From the NCBI GenBank assembly GCA_018239845.1, contig JAFEGO010000065.1:1-48681 (forward strand): a stretch of DNA of 48,681 nt, written 5' to 3'. Within the stretch, counting starts at the first letter, position 1. Each line of letters begins with the position of its first letter. Shown here piece by piece: positions 17,854-25,718 of the stretch. The stretch comes from Verrucomicrobiota bacterium. Its GTDB lineage: Bacteria > Verrucomicrobiota > Verrucomicrobiia > Opitutales > Opitutaceae. The notes below the pieces were generated by a model. It searched no databases, was not told the DNA's origin, and worked only from the letters and a program-made list of their open reading frames with translations. A program made the translations under genes and the position numbers.

Positions 17854-18528
17854 ATGAAAAAATTCCTGCTCCTGTTCCTGCTCGTCTCCCTCGGCGCCGC
17901 CCGCCTTGCCGCCGTACCGCGCGATGAGATCGTCGCCCGCGTCGATAGCTGCGAGGCCATCCTCCGCGAGTTCCAGGCCGACGCCACCACCCGCATCCCC
18001 GATGCCGTCCTGCAAAAGGCCCGGGCCATCGTCATCGTGAACCAGTTCAAGGCCGGCTTCATCTTCGGCGTGAAGGACGGCTACGGCGTCGTCATGGTCA
18101 AGAAGGCCAACAACCAGTGGAGCATCCCCGTCCTCGTCAGCGCCGGCGAGCTCAGCCTCGGCCTGCAGCTCGGCGCCGATGCGATCGAGACCGTCATGGT
18201 CATCACCGACGACAACACGCCGCGCATCATGTTCAACCAGCGCTTCAACGTCGGCGTCGATGCCAAGGCCGTCGCCGGCCCGCACACCGCCGAGGCCGAG
18301 CGCATCAACAAGGAACTCCTCGAGACCCCCGTGATCGTTTACACCAAGAAGAAGGGCCTCTTCGCCGGCGCCACGGTCAAGACCGGCTGGCTCCAGCGCA
18401 ACGACAGCATCAACTTCGATCTCTACAACACGAAGTACACGATGCCCGAACTCCTCTACAGCGACTGGGTCCAGCCCAACCAAGACGTGCAGCATCTGAT
18501 GGACTACGTGAAGCAGATCGCGCCCTGA
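17854..18528 (+). CDS. SYLF-domain lipid-binding protein, exported
   Basis: 224 residues with a signal peptide (MKKFLLLFLLVSLGAARLAA). A SYLF (DUF500/Ysc84-like) domain fills the rest: IPDAVLQKARAIVIVNQFKAG, FGVKDGYGVVMVK, NNQWSIPVLVSAGELSLGLQLGA. SYLF domains bind phosphoinositides in eukaryotes, while bacterial members are of unknown function and mostly periplasmic. The leader is strongly pyrimidine-rich up to the ATG. Its own terminator follows, so it is probably a single-gene unit. Confidence 0.9.
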   Translation: MKKFLLLFLLVSLGAARLAAVPRDEIVARVDSCEAILREFQADATTRIPDAVLQKARAIVIVNQFKAGFIFGVKDGYGVVMVKKANNQWSIPVLVSAGELSLGLQLGADAIETVMVITDDNTPRIMFNQRFNVGVDAKAVAGPHTAEAERINKELLETPVIVYTKKKGLFAGATVKTGWLQRNDSINFDLYNTKYTMPELLYSDWVQPNQDVQHLMDYVKQIAP

Positions 18529-18544
18529 GCGCGCCCGAAGTTTT

Positions 18545-18576
18545 GGCCGTGCGCTCCGCGTGCGGCCTTTTTTTTT
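18545..18576 (+). terminator. Terminator after the SYLF gene
   Basis: GGCCG and CGGCC (18545-18549, 18563-18567) close a stem with inner G-C and wobble pairs, followed by nine T residues (18568-18576). It is 16 bases after the stop. Confidence 0.85.
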
Positions 18577-18599
18577 GCCCTCAATTTCCCCTCTACCTC

Positions 18600-19016
18600 A
18601 TGAACCCCATCCTCGGCGGCGGCGGCCTCCATCACGTCTGTCTCAAAACGCGCCAGTGGGACGCCTCGATGCGTTTCTACTGCGAGATCCTCGGCTTCAC
18701 CGTGAAGGTCGCCTGGCGCTCCGCCCCTTCGCGCGCCGTGATGCTCGATGCCGGCGACGGCAACTACGTCGAGGTGTTTGAGGATCACGACTACACCGGC
18801 GCGGCCAACGGCATCATCAACCACTTCTGCCTCCGCACCACCCGGCTCGACGCCGTGGCCGAGCGCGTGCGCGCCGCGGGCTTCAAGCTCACGATGGAGC
18901 CCCGGGATGTCGCCATTCCCACGACCAACATCCCCGGTCCCGTACCCGTGCGGATCTTTTTCTGCGAAGGCCCCAACGGCGAGAGCATCGAGTTCCTGCA
19001 GAACACGTACACGTGA
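18600..19016 (+). CDS. VOC (glyoxalase-fold) family protein
   Basis: 138 residues. GGLHHVCLKTRQWDAS, FYCEILGF, a central DHDYTG, HFCLRT and a terminal EGPNGESIEFLQ give the two beta-alpha-beta-beta-beta halves of the VOC fold. Probable metal ligands are His10/11, Glu60, His79 and Glu131 by pattern. VOC members include glyoxalases, dioxygenases and resistance proteins; I cannot choose between them. The next gene starts inside its stop (GTGA at 19013). Confidence 0.85.
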   Translation: MNPILGGGGLHHVCLKTRQWDASMRFYCEILGFTVKVAWRSAPSRAVMLDAGDGNYVEVFEDHDYTGAANGIINHFCLRTTRLDAVAERVRAAGFKLTMEPRDVAIPTTNIPGPVPVRIFFCEGPNGESIEFLQNTYT

Positions 19017-19249
19017 GCGACGCCCCCGTCCCGCCCACCGCGCCGCTCCCGCGCGGCCCGCTCATCACCGCCAGCGTGCTCGTCGCGCTCGGCTTCATCG
19101 GCTTTGGCATCGGCATGATCGCCGGCATCCGCGCCGACGGCCCGCCGCGCACCGCTATCGTGCTGGGTCTGCCCGCGTGGCAGTTCGCCGCCGCGGGTTT
19201 CGTCTTCACCCTCGCCGGCGGCCTCTGGCTGCGACGGCTGGTAAAGTAA
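19013..19249 (+). CDS. Small two-helix membrane protein
   Basis: 78 residues from a GTG start overlapping the VOC stop. A short proline-rich N-terminus (APVPPTAPLPRGP) is followed by two membrane helices (about 18-42 and 50-72) and a Arg-Arg-Leu-Val-Lys tail. No motif is recognised. The overlap suggests translation coupled to the VOC gene. Confidence 0.7.
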   Translation: MSDAPVPPTAPLPRGPLITASVLVALGFIGFGIGMIAGIRADGPPRTAIVLGLPAWQFAAAGFVFTLAGGLWLRRLVK

Positions 19250-19255
19250 TTGAAT

Positions 19256-19351
19256 GTCTCGCGACGCCCGCGACGAACGCGACGTGCCGCTATTTTAATC
19301 AACTGCGATTTAGCCTTCCGGTCGTCGCGCCCTTCGCGAGTGTCGCGAGAC
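19256..19351. repeat. 96-bp imperfect palindrome
   Basis: Left arm 19256-19283 and right arm 19324-19351 are inverted copies with about six mismatches in 28 bases, beginning and ending with GTCTCGCGAC / GTCGCGAGAC. The 40-base centre is AT-richer. It lies between the convergent small membrane protein and pncC. It is a different family from the elements at 2954-3028 and 8026-8087, and may serve as a two-way terminator. Confidence 0.75.
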
Positions 19352-19371
19352 CACTCAGGAAAAAACAGACA

Positions 19372-19869
19372 TCACATCCGCTCGGCGCGGAAATCCTCCA
19401 GCCACGCCACCAACGCCGCGAGAGCCGCCTCCGTCACGCGCTGCTGCACCTCCACTCGCGCCGCACCGGGGCACTCGATTTTTCCGGTCACGATCTGCGC
19501 CGCGCTCGTGCCGGGCCGGTACGCCACCGCCCACCACGCAAACGGCACCGCCACGCCCTGCTCCGGCGAAGGCTCGGCATAGCCCGTCGTCGCCACGCCG
19601 AGGTCGCTGCCAAACAGCGCGCACACGCCGCGCGCCATCTGCTCTGCGACCGCGGCCGACACGCAGTTCACCGCCGCCGCGCCGGCCCGGTCCACCCCGA
19701 GGTGCCGCACCTTCTGGTCGATCGTGTAGGCGGTGATCCCGCCGAGGAAAAAATTCGACGCCCCCGAAATGCGCCCCACTCCCGCCTGCACGCCCCCGCT
19801 CGTGAGGCTCTCCGCCACCGCGAGGGTCAGCCGCGGCGAACTCAGCATCAGCTCCTTCAGCCGGCTCAT
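19372..19869 (-). CDS. pncC: CinA C-terminal-like nicotinamide-nucleotide amidohydrolase
   Basis: 165 residues, the length of a stand-alone PncC. LAVAESLTSGGVQAGVGRISGASNF at the N-terminus holds the Ser-Thr-Ser pattern of the active site, and GVATTGYAEP matches the usual GVTGxAGP loop with changes: here the Gly-Ile-Ala-Gly-Pro normally seen is replaced by GYAEP. The enzyme deamidates NMN to nicotinate mononucleotide in pyridine-nucleotide recycling. It follows exonuclease III by 14 bases on the same strand. The variant loop lowers the certainty of activity. Confidence 0.85.
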   Translation of the reverse strand: MSRLKELMLSSPRLTLAVAESLTSGGVQAGVGRISGASNFFLGGITAYTIDQKVRHLGVDRAGAAAVNCVSAAVAEQMARGVCALFGSDLGVATTGYAEPSPEQGVAVPFAWWAVAYRPGTSAAQIVTGKIECPGAARVEVQQRVTEAALAALVAWLEDFRAERM

Positions 19870-19883
19870 GTTTTTTGCGCGGC

Positions 19884-20639
19884 TTACTTCAGCTCCAGGC
19901 CCACCGGGCAGTGGTCGCTGCCCATGACGTGCGGCTCGATCCACGCGCGCTTGAACCGCGGCTTCAGCGCCGCCGAGGCCATGATGTAGTCGATGCGCCA
20001 GCCGATGTTGCGCTCGCGCGCGCCGGCGCGGTACGTCCACCAGCTGTAGTGGCCCGGGCCTTTCTCAAACTCGCGGAACGAGTCCACGAAACCCGCGCCG
20101 ACAAACTCCTTGAAGCCCGCGCGCTCTTGGTCGGAAAAGCCCGGGTTGCCCACGTTTTCCTTCGGCCGCGCGAGGTCGATCTCCTCGTGCGCCACGTTGA
20201 GGTCGCCGCAGAAGATCACCGGCTTTTTCTTCTCCAGCTTCTTCGCGTGCGTCAGCAGCGTGCGGTCCCACGCCTGGCGGAAATCGAGGCGCACCAGCTC
20301 CGGCTGCGCGTTGGGCACGTACACGTTGACCACGTAAAAATCGTCAAACTCCGCCGTCACCGCGCGGCCCTCGGCATCGTGGTCCGGCGAGCCCAGGCCC
20401 AGCTGCACGCTGAGGGGCTTGCGCTTCGTGAAAATCGCGGTGCCGCTGTAGCCTTTTTTTACCGCGGGATTCCAGATCACCTCGTAGCCTTTCGGCCAGG
20501 TCACGTGCTGCACATCGCCCGCCGTCGCCTTCACTTCCTGGAGGCCGATGACGTCGGCTTGCGACGCCGCCATCCAATCCAGCAGGCCCTTGCCGAGCGC
20601 CGCCCGCACTCCGTTCACGTTCCACGAGAGGATTTTCAT
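19884..20639 (-). CDS. xth: Exonuclease III family AP endonuclease
   Basis: 251 residues. The ExoIII/APE1 fold motifs are intact: MKILSWNVNG, IGLQEVKA (metal-binding Glu), YSGTAIF, VNVYVPN, FCGDLNVAHEEIDL (catalytic Asp-Asn), RIDYIMAS and GSDHCPVGLEL (catalytic Asp-His). It repairs abasic sites in DNA. I chose ATG 20639, as the protein must begin at KILSWN. A 32-bp repeat shared with the PEP-CTERM gene lies immediately upstream. It is divergent from the PLP enzyme gene. Confidence 0.96.
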   Translation of the reverse strand: MKILSWNVNGVRAALGKGLLDWMAASQADVIGLQEVKATAGDVQHVTWPKGYEVIWNPAVKKGYSGTAIFTKRKPLSVQLGLGSPDHDAEGRAVTAEFDDFYVVNVYVPNAQPELVRLDFRQAWDRTLLTHAKKLEKKKPVIFCGDLNVAHEEIDLARPKENVGNPGFSDQERAGFKEFVGAGFVDSFREFEKGPGHYSWWTYRAGARERNIGWRIDYIMASAALKPRFKRAWIEPHVMGSDHCPVGLELK

Positions 20640-20645
20640 GTGCGC

Positions 20646-20677
20646 GCAGCCAAAGCACGCGCCGCCCGCGGGGCGAC
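20646..20677. repeat. 32-bp repeat upstream of xth (copy 1)
   Basis: GCAGCCAA, seven variable bases, then GCCGCCCGCGGGGCGAC. On the coding strand this reads as a 7-bp hairpin (GTCGCCC / GGGCGGC, one wobble) followed by TTGGCTGC and then the start codon. A second copy at 24285-24316 has the same order and spacing. Possibly a shared leader element or a REP-type remnant. Confidence 0.6.
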
Positions 20678-20767
20678 TTTTTTCGTGCCGTGTCATCCCT
20701 CGGCCAATGACGCACCCCGGCCTTGCCGCCGCTCCCGCTTCGCGCGAGACTTCCCCTCCAAGCCACC

Positions 20768-22276
20768 ATGTCCGCCTTCCCTCACCTGCCTCTCGGTCAA
20801 CGCATCCCCGCCTCGGTCCACGCCGTGTCGTGCAGCCTGCCCACCATGCGCTCCGTCCGCGGCTATGAGGAAAAGGACCCCGCGATCGTCTCCCAGCTCA
20901 GCTCCGGCTACCCGCGCTTCGTCGTCCATCCTTTCTCGCGCCAGCTCATCGCGCACTACACCGCCACCGTGCCCGCCCTCGCCGGCCGCACGCTCTGGCT
21001 GACCTCCTCCGAGAAAATGGCCCGCGCCCTCGCCGACCAGCTCGGCACCGCCGTGCAGCTCTTTGCCCGCGATGGCCTGCATGGCGTCTCCCACCCGGCC
21101 GCTGACACCGACACCGCCGGCCGCGCCAAGGTCTATCTCCAGAACATCGGCGGCTTCCTCTCCTCGCGCGAAGCCGAGACCCACCTCGTCCGCCTCGGCC
21201 TGCTCTCCGCCCCCGTGGCCGAGGAGACTTTCGCCGGCGATGCCGGCTCCGAGGTCCGTCGCCACCTCCGCCGCGCCCTGCCCGGCACGACCGACACCGA
21301 TCTCTTCCTCGCCAACAGCGGGATGAATGCCATCTGGGCCGCCTTCCGCGCCGCCGCCGACTTGCAGGCCTCGCGCGGCCGCACCGTCTGGCTCCAGCTC
21401 GGCTGGCTCTACCTCGACACCATCGCGATCCTCAAAAAATTCACCGCCGCGCCGATCGACTACGTTTACCTGCGCAACGTCTTCGATCTCGCCTCCATCG
21501 AGCGCATCTTCCTCGCGCACGGCTCGCGTATCGCCGGCCTCGTCGCCGAGGTGCCGACCAATCCCCTCATCCAGACGCCCGACCTGCCCGCACTCGCCGC
21601 GCTCTGCCGCCGCCACGGCGTGCTCCTCCTCGTCGATCCCACCATCGCCTCGGCCTTCAACCTCGATGTCCTGCCCCACGCCGACATCGTGATGTCCAGC
21701 CTCACCAAATACGCCGCCAGCGAGGGCGACATCCTCTCCGGCTTCGTCGCCGTCAACCCCGCCGCACCCGACGCCGCGGCTCTCCGCCGCGGGGTCGCCG
21801 CGGCTATCGATCCCCTTTATAGCCGCGACCTCGCGTGCCTCGCCGCCCAGATCAATCGCACCGACAAGGTCCTCGCGCAGATCCACGCCAACACCGCCCA
21901 GGTCGCCGCCTTCCTCGAAAAGCATCCCGCCGTCGGCGAGGTGTATTGGGCGCTCAGCCCCGCCTCTCGGGAAAATTACCTCCGCCTCGCCCGCACGCCC
22001 GACGCCGCCGGCGGCATGATCACCTTCACGCTGAAGAAACTCGGCGCGCTGGAAAATTTCTACGACCGCCTGCGCCTGCCCAAGGGCCCGAGCTTCGGCA
22101 TGACGACCACGCTCATCTGCCCCTTCATGTACCTCGCGCACTACGACCTCGTGACGACCCCCGCCGGTCTCGCCGAGCTCGCCGCGAGCAACCTCGACCC
22201 CGACCTCCTCCGCCTCTGCGTCGGCACCGAGTCCGCCGCCGACATCATCGCCGCCCTCGCCGAGGCCTTGGGCTGA
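20768..22276 (+). CDS. Cys/Met metabolism PLP-dependent enzyme (cystathionine gamma-synthase-like)
   Basis: 502 residues. PLP is expected on Lys314 in MSSLTKYAASEGD, preceded by the pyridine-binding LLLVDPTIASAF (Asp290) and VPTNPLIQTPD. NSGMNAIW near 185 stands where family members have a SGMAAI phosphate-binding loop. It is about 100 residues longer than the usual 390-400, the extra lying mainly before residue 175, including a SCSLPTMRSVRGYEEKD start seen in a subgroup of cystathionine gamma-synthase-like proteins. It probably acts in transsulfuration. The leader is pyrimidine-rich. The YggU gene follows three bases later. Confidence 0.85.
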   Translation: MSAFPHLPLGQRIPASVHAVSCSLPTMRSVRGYEEKDPAIVSQLSSGYPRFVVHPFSRQLIAHYTATVPALAGRTLWLTSSEKMARALADQLGTAVQLFARDGLHGVSHPAADTDTAGRAKVYLQNIGGFLSSREAETHLVRLGLLSAPVAEETFAGDAGSEVRRHLRRALPGTTDTDLFLANSGMNAIWAAFRAAADLQASRGRTVWLQLGWLYLDTIAILKKFTAAPIDYVYLRNVFDLASIERIFLAHGSRIAGLVAEVPTNPLIQTPDLPALAALCRRHGVLLLVDPTIASAFNLDVLPHADIVMSSLTKYAASEGDILSGFVAVNPAAPDAAALRRGVAAAIDPLYSRDLACLAAQINRTDKVLAQIHANTAQVAAFLEKHPAVGEVYWALSPASRENYLRLARTPDAAGGMITFTLKKLGALENFYDRLRLPKGPSFGMTTTLICPFMYLAHYDLVTTPAGLAELAASNLDPDLLRLCVGTESAADIIAALAEALG

Positions 22277-22279
22277 GCC

Positions 22280-22552
22280 GTGGCCGAAAAATCCTGCACC
22301 CTCGCGATCAAGGCCATCCCCAACGCCCCGCGCAACGAGGTCGTCGGCTGGCTCGGCGACGCCTTAAAAATCAAGGTCCACGCCCCGCCCGTCGAGGGCC
22401 GCGCCAACGACGAGCTCTGCGCTTTCCTAGCCGATGAGCTCGGTCTTTCCCGCCGCGCCGTGACCGTCCTCCGCGGCGACACTTCGCGCCAAAAACAAGT
22501 CCACGTCGCCGGCCTCACCCTCGCTGAAGTGAAGGCACAGCTGGGCGTGTAG
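22280..22552 (+). CDS. DUF167/YggU family protein
   Basis: 90 residues from a GTG start three bases after the PLP enzyme stop. The family pattern is full: LAIKAIPNAPRNEVVGW, LKIKVHAPPVEGRAND and VLRGDTSRQKQVHVAG. YggU proteins are small alpha/beta proteins without a settled function. It is cotranscribed with the PLP enzyme by spacing. Confidence 0.9.
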   Translation: MAEKSCTLAIKAIPNAPRNEVVGWLGDALKIKVHAPPVEGRANDELCAFLADELGLSRRAVTVLRGDTSRQKQVHVAGLTLAEVKAQLGV

Positions 22553-22656
22553 TATCCCGCGCACTTCACCCTTTACCCCTTCCCGACTGGCAGTCATTGG
22601 CTAGGCTGTCGCCTGCCGCGGAGCCGGCGTCATCCTCCGTCCAACCCCTCCCCTCC

Positions 22657-22983
22657 ATGCTAGCCTCAACTACGTTTGAAATCCCCGGTTACGAAATCGC
22701 CGAGCACAAAGGTTTGGTGCGCGGCATCATTGTTCGGTCTCCGACGATCTCCCAAGGCATCGTCGGCGGTTTGAAAAACATCATCGGCGGCAAGATCGGC
22801 GCCTACACCACGATGTGCGAACAAACCCGCGGGCAGGCCTACGAAGCGCTGGTCAAGCACGCGCAGGAGCTGGGCGCCAATGCGATCATCGGCGTGCGTT
22901 ACGACGCATCGTCCGTCGAGCCGCGCGGCGCAGCCGTTGAAGTGCTCTGCTACGGCACTGCGGTCGTCGTGCGGAAGAAATGA
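22657..22983 (+). CDS. YbjQ/UPF0145 family protein
   Basis: 108 residues. FEIPGYEIAEHKGLVRGIIVRSP, IGGKIGAYTTMCEQTR and ANAIIGVRYDASSV match the YbjQ family, which forms homo-pentamers and is annotated as heavy-metal-binding in databases without firm support. ATG 22657 follows a pyrimidine-rich leader (CCCCTCCCCTCC). It overlaps the next membrane protein gene by ATGA (22980-22983). Confidence 0.88.
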   Translation: MLASTTFEIPGYEIAEHKGLVRGIIVRSPTISQGIVGGLKNIIGGKIGAYTTMCEQTRGQAYEALVKHAQELGANAIIGVRYDASSVEPRGAAVEVLCYGTAVVVRKK

Positions 22984-23396
22984 GCGATCCATCGCCGCAG
23001 GAATGCATTGAGATCCACGCCGCGCTCGCCGACGAGCTGCGGCACTCCGACGGGCTCGTCTGGCAGTTCGCACTTGCGATCATCGCACTCGAAGACGGCG
23101 CGGTGGCGCTGAGCGGGCTCAGCGGCTTCCAGAGCCTCAGCGGCAAGAACGCGCTGTCCGCGGCCTTCCTGCTTTCCGTCGGCCTCAGCATCGTGCTCGT
23201 GCGGCACGCCTACGAGCGGCGCGGCCATATCCGGCGCCTGCATGCCACGGAGGAGGAGCTGCGCCAGACCTACCCGCGGATCTTCGTCCGCACCCCCGAC
23301 TCGCCGCAGTGGCGCGCGTCGCTCGGCCTCGCGTGGGTTCTGCTCGCCGAGTCCTGCATCAGCTTCGTCCTCTTCCTCTGGCAGCTTTACGGCTGA
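22980..23396 (+). CDS. Two-helix membrane protein of unknown function
   Basis: 138 residues. A soluble acidic N-terminus (ECIEIHAALADELRH) and two membrane segments (about 60-75 and 116-135) frame a basic, helical cytosolic loop (RHAYERRGHIRRLHATEEEL). I do not recognise a family. The ATGA overlap with the YbjQ gene suggests coupled translation. Its last ten bases overlap the convergent PEP-CTERM gene. Confidence 0.75.
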   Translation: MSDPSPQECIEIHAALADELRHSDGLVWQFALAIIALEDGAVALSGLSGFQSLSGKNALSAAFLLSVGLSIVLVRHAYERRGHIRRLHATEEELRQTYPRIFVRTPDSPQWRASLGLAWVLLAESCISFVLFLWQLYG

Positions 23397-24280
23397 GCCG
23401 CGGGCGCCAGATCAGGCTTCCGCCGCCGCCACAGCGCGGCCGCCAGCGCCAGGCCGCCGAGGAGCGCCGCGGTTGACGCAGGCTCGGGCACGGCCATCAG
23501 GTTCACCGTCGTCCGGTACTCGTAGAGCCCGGCGCCGGTCACATTCGATGAGTCGCCAAACGCGTCGGGGTTGTAAAACTGGATGTAGTCGTAGCCTACC
23601 TCGATCGTGTAGGTGTTGCCCGCGATGGGCGTGCCGATGTCCTGGAGGTTGAACGTCATCGGCGCCGTGCTGCCCGCGATGAAGTTGCTCGGCCCCGCGC
23701 CGCCCAGGCCCGCGCCGTTGACGTCGGCGTTGTAGTGAAAATTTCCTGACGCCCCGCTGATCAGATTGAAGCTGATCGTGACCGTGTTCGCGGGATTGAA
23801 GACGTAGGTGCCGCCCGCCCAGCCGCCGCCCGTCAGGGTGACAAACGGGGCGTTGAGCGATCCACTGTCGCTGCTGAGACCGAGCGCGGCCGTCTGCGCG
23901 CCGCCCGGTGTGGCGACAGTATAAAACGGCGCCGTCGGCGGCGTGGCCGTGTCCGCCGAGTCCGGGAAAGCCGTGGTCAGCGCCCCGGCCGACGCGAAAT
24001 TGCCCGAGGTGTACAGCAAGCGGCTGCCCGTCGAGGTCAGGCTATACGTCGTCGTGCCGTCCGGGAGCGTGAGCGTGCCGGTGCCGCTGCTGAGTCCCTC
24101 GATGGCCGCCGTGAAATAAAACGGCGTCGCTGAAACGGGATTGAGGTCCGTCCCGCTGTTGGGCCCGGTCTGCACGAACTGCTCCGTGCGGGTGATGATG
24201 ACGGTGTTGGCCTGCCCCCAAGCCGAAGCGGCCGCCAGCAGGGCGCCCGCGAAAACTGCCGCCTTACGCGTCGTTTTCAT
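23387..24280 (-). CDS. PEP-CTERM sorting-domain protein
   Basis: 297 residues. A signal peptide (KAAVFAGALLAAASAWGQ) and a C-terminal VPEPAS motif, then a hydrophobic helix (AALLGGLALAAALW) and an RRRKP basic tail are the full PEP-CTERM signal, which exosortase cleaves and anchors. Between them is a Ser/Thr/Gly-rich, beta-sandwich-like region without repeats. Its job is unknown; such proteins often go with exopolysaccharide loci, in line with the large glycan cluster nearby. No exosortase gene is in the window. I chose ATG 24280 over 24292, as it gives the better signal peptide. Confidence 0.9.
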   Translation of the reverse strand: MKTTRKAAVFAGALLAAASAWGQANTVIITRTEQFVQTGPNSGTDLNPVSATPFYFTAAIEGLSSGTGTLTLPDGTTTYSLTSTGSRLLYTSGNFASAGALTTAFPDSADTATPPTAPFYTVATPGGAQTAALGLSSDSGSLNAPFVTLTGGGWAGGTYVFNPANTVTISFNLISGASGNFHYNADVNGAGLGGAGPSNFIAGSTAPMTFNLQDIGTPIAGNTYTIEVGYDYIQFYNPDAFGDSSNVTGAGLYEYRTTVNLMAVPEPASTAALLGGLALAAALWRRRKPDLAPAAQP

Positions 24281-24284
24281 GGCA

Positions 24285-24316
24285 GCAGCCAATCACTTTG
24301 CCGCCCGCGGGGCGAC
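24285..24316. repeat. 32-bp repeat upstream of the PEP-CTERM gene (copy 2)
   Basis: Same layout as 20646-20677: GCAGCCAA, seven different bases, then GCCGCCCGCGGGGCGAC. It ends five bases before the start codon at 24280. The flanks are unrelated, so the conserved part is the element itself. Confidence 0.6.
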
Positions 24317-24338
24317 GCGGATTCCTTGCGTAAGTGGT

Positions 24339-25664
24339 TCAGGCCCGCGTGAGCCGCACAAACCGCAGCGTCAGGAACACCGCGGCAAACGCCAGCCCCA
24401 CGGCCAGCCCGCCCCAGATCCCCACCCCGCCGTAGCCGCCGCGCACGCCCACCAAGTAGGCCGCCGGCAGGGCGATCACCCAGTACGCCACAAACGTGAT
24501 CAGCGCCGGCACCTTCGCATCCGTCAACCCGCGCAGCTCCGCCGCCATGATGACCTGCCCGCCATCAAAAAATTGAAACAGCGCAGCCACCACGAGCAGC
24601 TGCGCGGCGAGCGTCACCACCGCCGCGTCCGGCACAAACCAACCCGCGATCACGTGCCCGGCTACGAAATACACCACGGTGAAAACCGCCGCCAGCCCCT
24701 GCCCGAGCGCCAGCGCGCCGAGCCCGATCGGCCGCAGCCGCGCGTGCTCGCCCGCGCCCATCGCCGCACTCACACGCAGGCTCGCCGCCATCGACAGCCC
24801 GAGCGAAAACATGAACGTCGTGGACACGCACGAGATCGCGATCTGATGCGCGGCCAGGGGCTCCGCCCCGAGCCAACCCATCATAACCGCCGAGGCCGCA
24901 AACGCCCCGCTCTCAAACAGCAGCATGCCCGCCGCGGGCAGGCCGAGGTGCAGCATCTCGCGCAGGTGGGCGCCGGAGAGCGGCGCCAGCCAGCGCCGGG
25001 GCCACGCCGCGTGAAACGCCGGGTCCCGGCGCAGCCAAAGGAAAATCACCGCTGAGCCCACGGTGCGCGCGATCAGCGTCGCCACGCCTGCGCCGGTGAA
25101 CCCCAGCGCCGGCGCGCCGAGGTGCCCATAGATGAAGATCCAGTTCAGCACGACATTGAGCGCCACGCTGGCGAGCATCACGAACATCGGCATCCACGGC
25201 CGGCCCATCGCCTCGGCAAACTGCCGCAGCGCCAGGTACACGAGCACCGGCGTCAGCGACGCGCTGATCAGCAGGAAAAACGGCCCCACGATCGCCAGCA
25301 CCTCCGGCGGCTGGCCGAAGTGCCCGAGCTGGGTGCCCAGCGCGAACAGCAGCAGGGTCTCCAGCACGCCGAACCCCAGCGCCAGCGCGAGCCCGTGCCG
25401 CAGGTATTCGCCACTTTCCTCCGGCCGCCCCGCCCCGCGGGCGCGCGAGACAAACACCGCCACGGGCAGCATCAGCCCGATGCTCAGCACGTAAAACACG
25501 CTGAACACACTCCCGCCGAACGACGACGCGGCGAGCGGCACCGTGCCCGTGCGACCGATCATCACGCTGTCGGTCACGCCCATGAGCATCTGGCTGACCT
25601 GCCCGACAATGATGGGCACCGCCAGGGTGAGCGTGGGACGGATTTCGCGGAGATAGCGTTGCAT
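24339..25664 (-). CDS. MATE family efflux transporter
   Basis: 441 residues and twelve membrane helices. It begins TLTLAVPIIVGQVSQMLMGVTDSVMIGR, the NorM-type first helix, and has the repeated second half (AAGMLLFESGAFAASAVMMGW). MATE proteins exchange drugs or metabolites for sodium or protons. ATG 25664 was chosen because the family start follows closely; the upstream frame adds a basic tail. It lies 54 bases after the FkbH-like gene on the same strand and could be the last gene of that operon, but similarity is to drug exporters rather than to Wzx flippases. Confidence 0.93.
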   Translation of the reverse strand: MQRYLREIRPTLTLAVPIIVGQVSQMLMGVTDSVMIGRTGTVPLAASSFGGSVFSVFYVLSIGLMLPVAVFVSRARGAGRPEESGEYLRHGLALALGFGVLETLLLFALGTQLGHFGQPPEVLAIVGPFFLLISASLTPVLVYLALRQFAEAMGRPWMPMFVMLASVALNVVLNWIFIYGHLGAPALGFTGAGVATLIARTVGSAVIFLWLRRDPAFHAAWPRRWLAPLSGAHLREMLHLGLPAAGMLLFESGAFAASAVMMGWLGAEPLAAHQIAISCVSTTFMFSLGLSMAASLRVSAAMGAGEHARLRPIGLGALALGQGLAAVFTVVYFVAGHVIAGWFVPDAAVVTLAAQLLVVAALFQFFDGGQVIMAAELRGLTDAKVPALITFVAYWVIALPAAYLVGVRGGYGGVGIWGGLAVGLAFAAVFLTLRFVRLTRA

Positions 25665-25718
25665 GCGGGGAACGCGCACACTGCACGCTCCACCCGCCCG
25701 GCGCACGGAGAAACTATC

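Noticed and set aside
20693..22141. Open frame of 482 codons antisense to the PLP enzyme
   Set aside because: Gly/Glu/Asp-rich shadow translation with no recognisable domain; the plus-strand gene has its PLP lysine and neighbours.
24339..25664. MATE transporter as the missing Wzx-type flippase of the glycan locus
   Set aside because: It follows the cluster by 54 bases and belongs to the same MOP superfamily, but its first helices match NorM-type drug exporters better.
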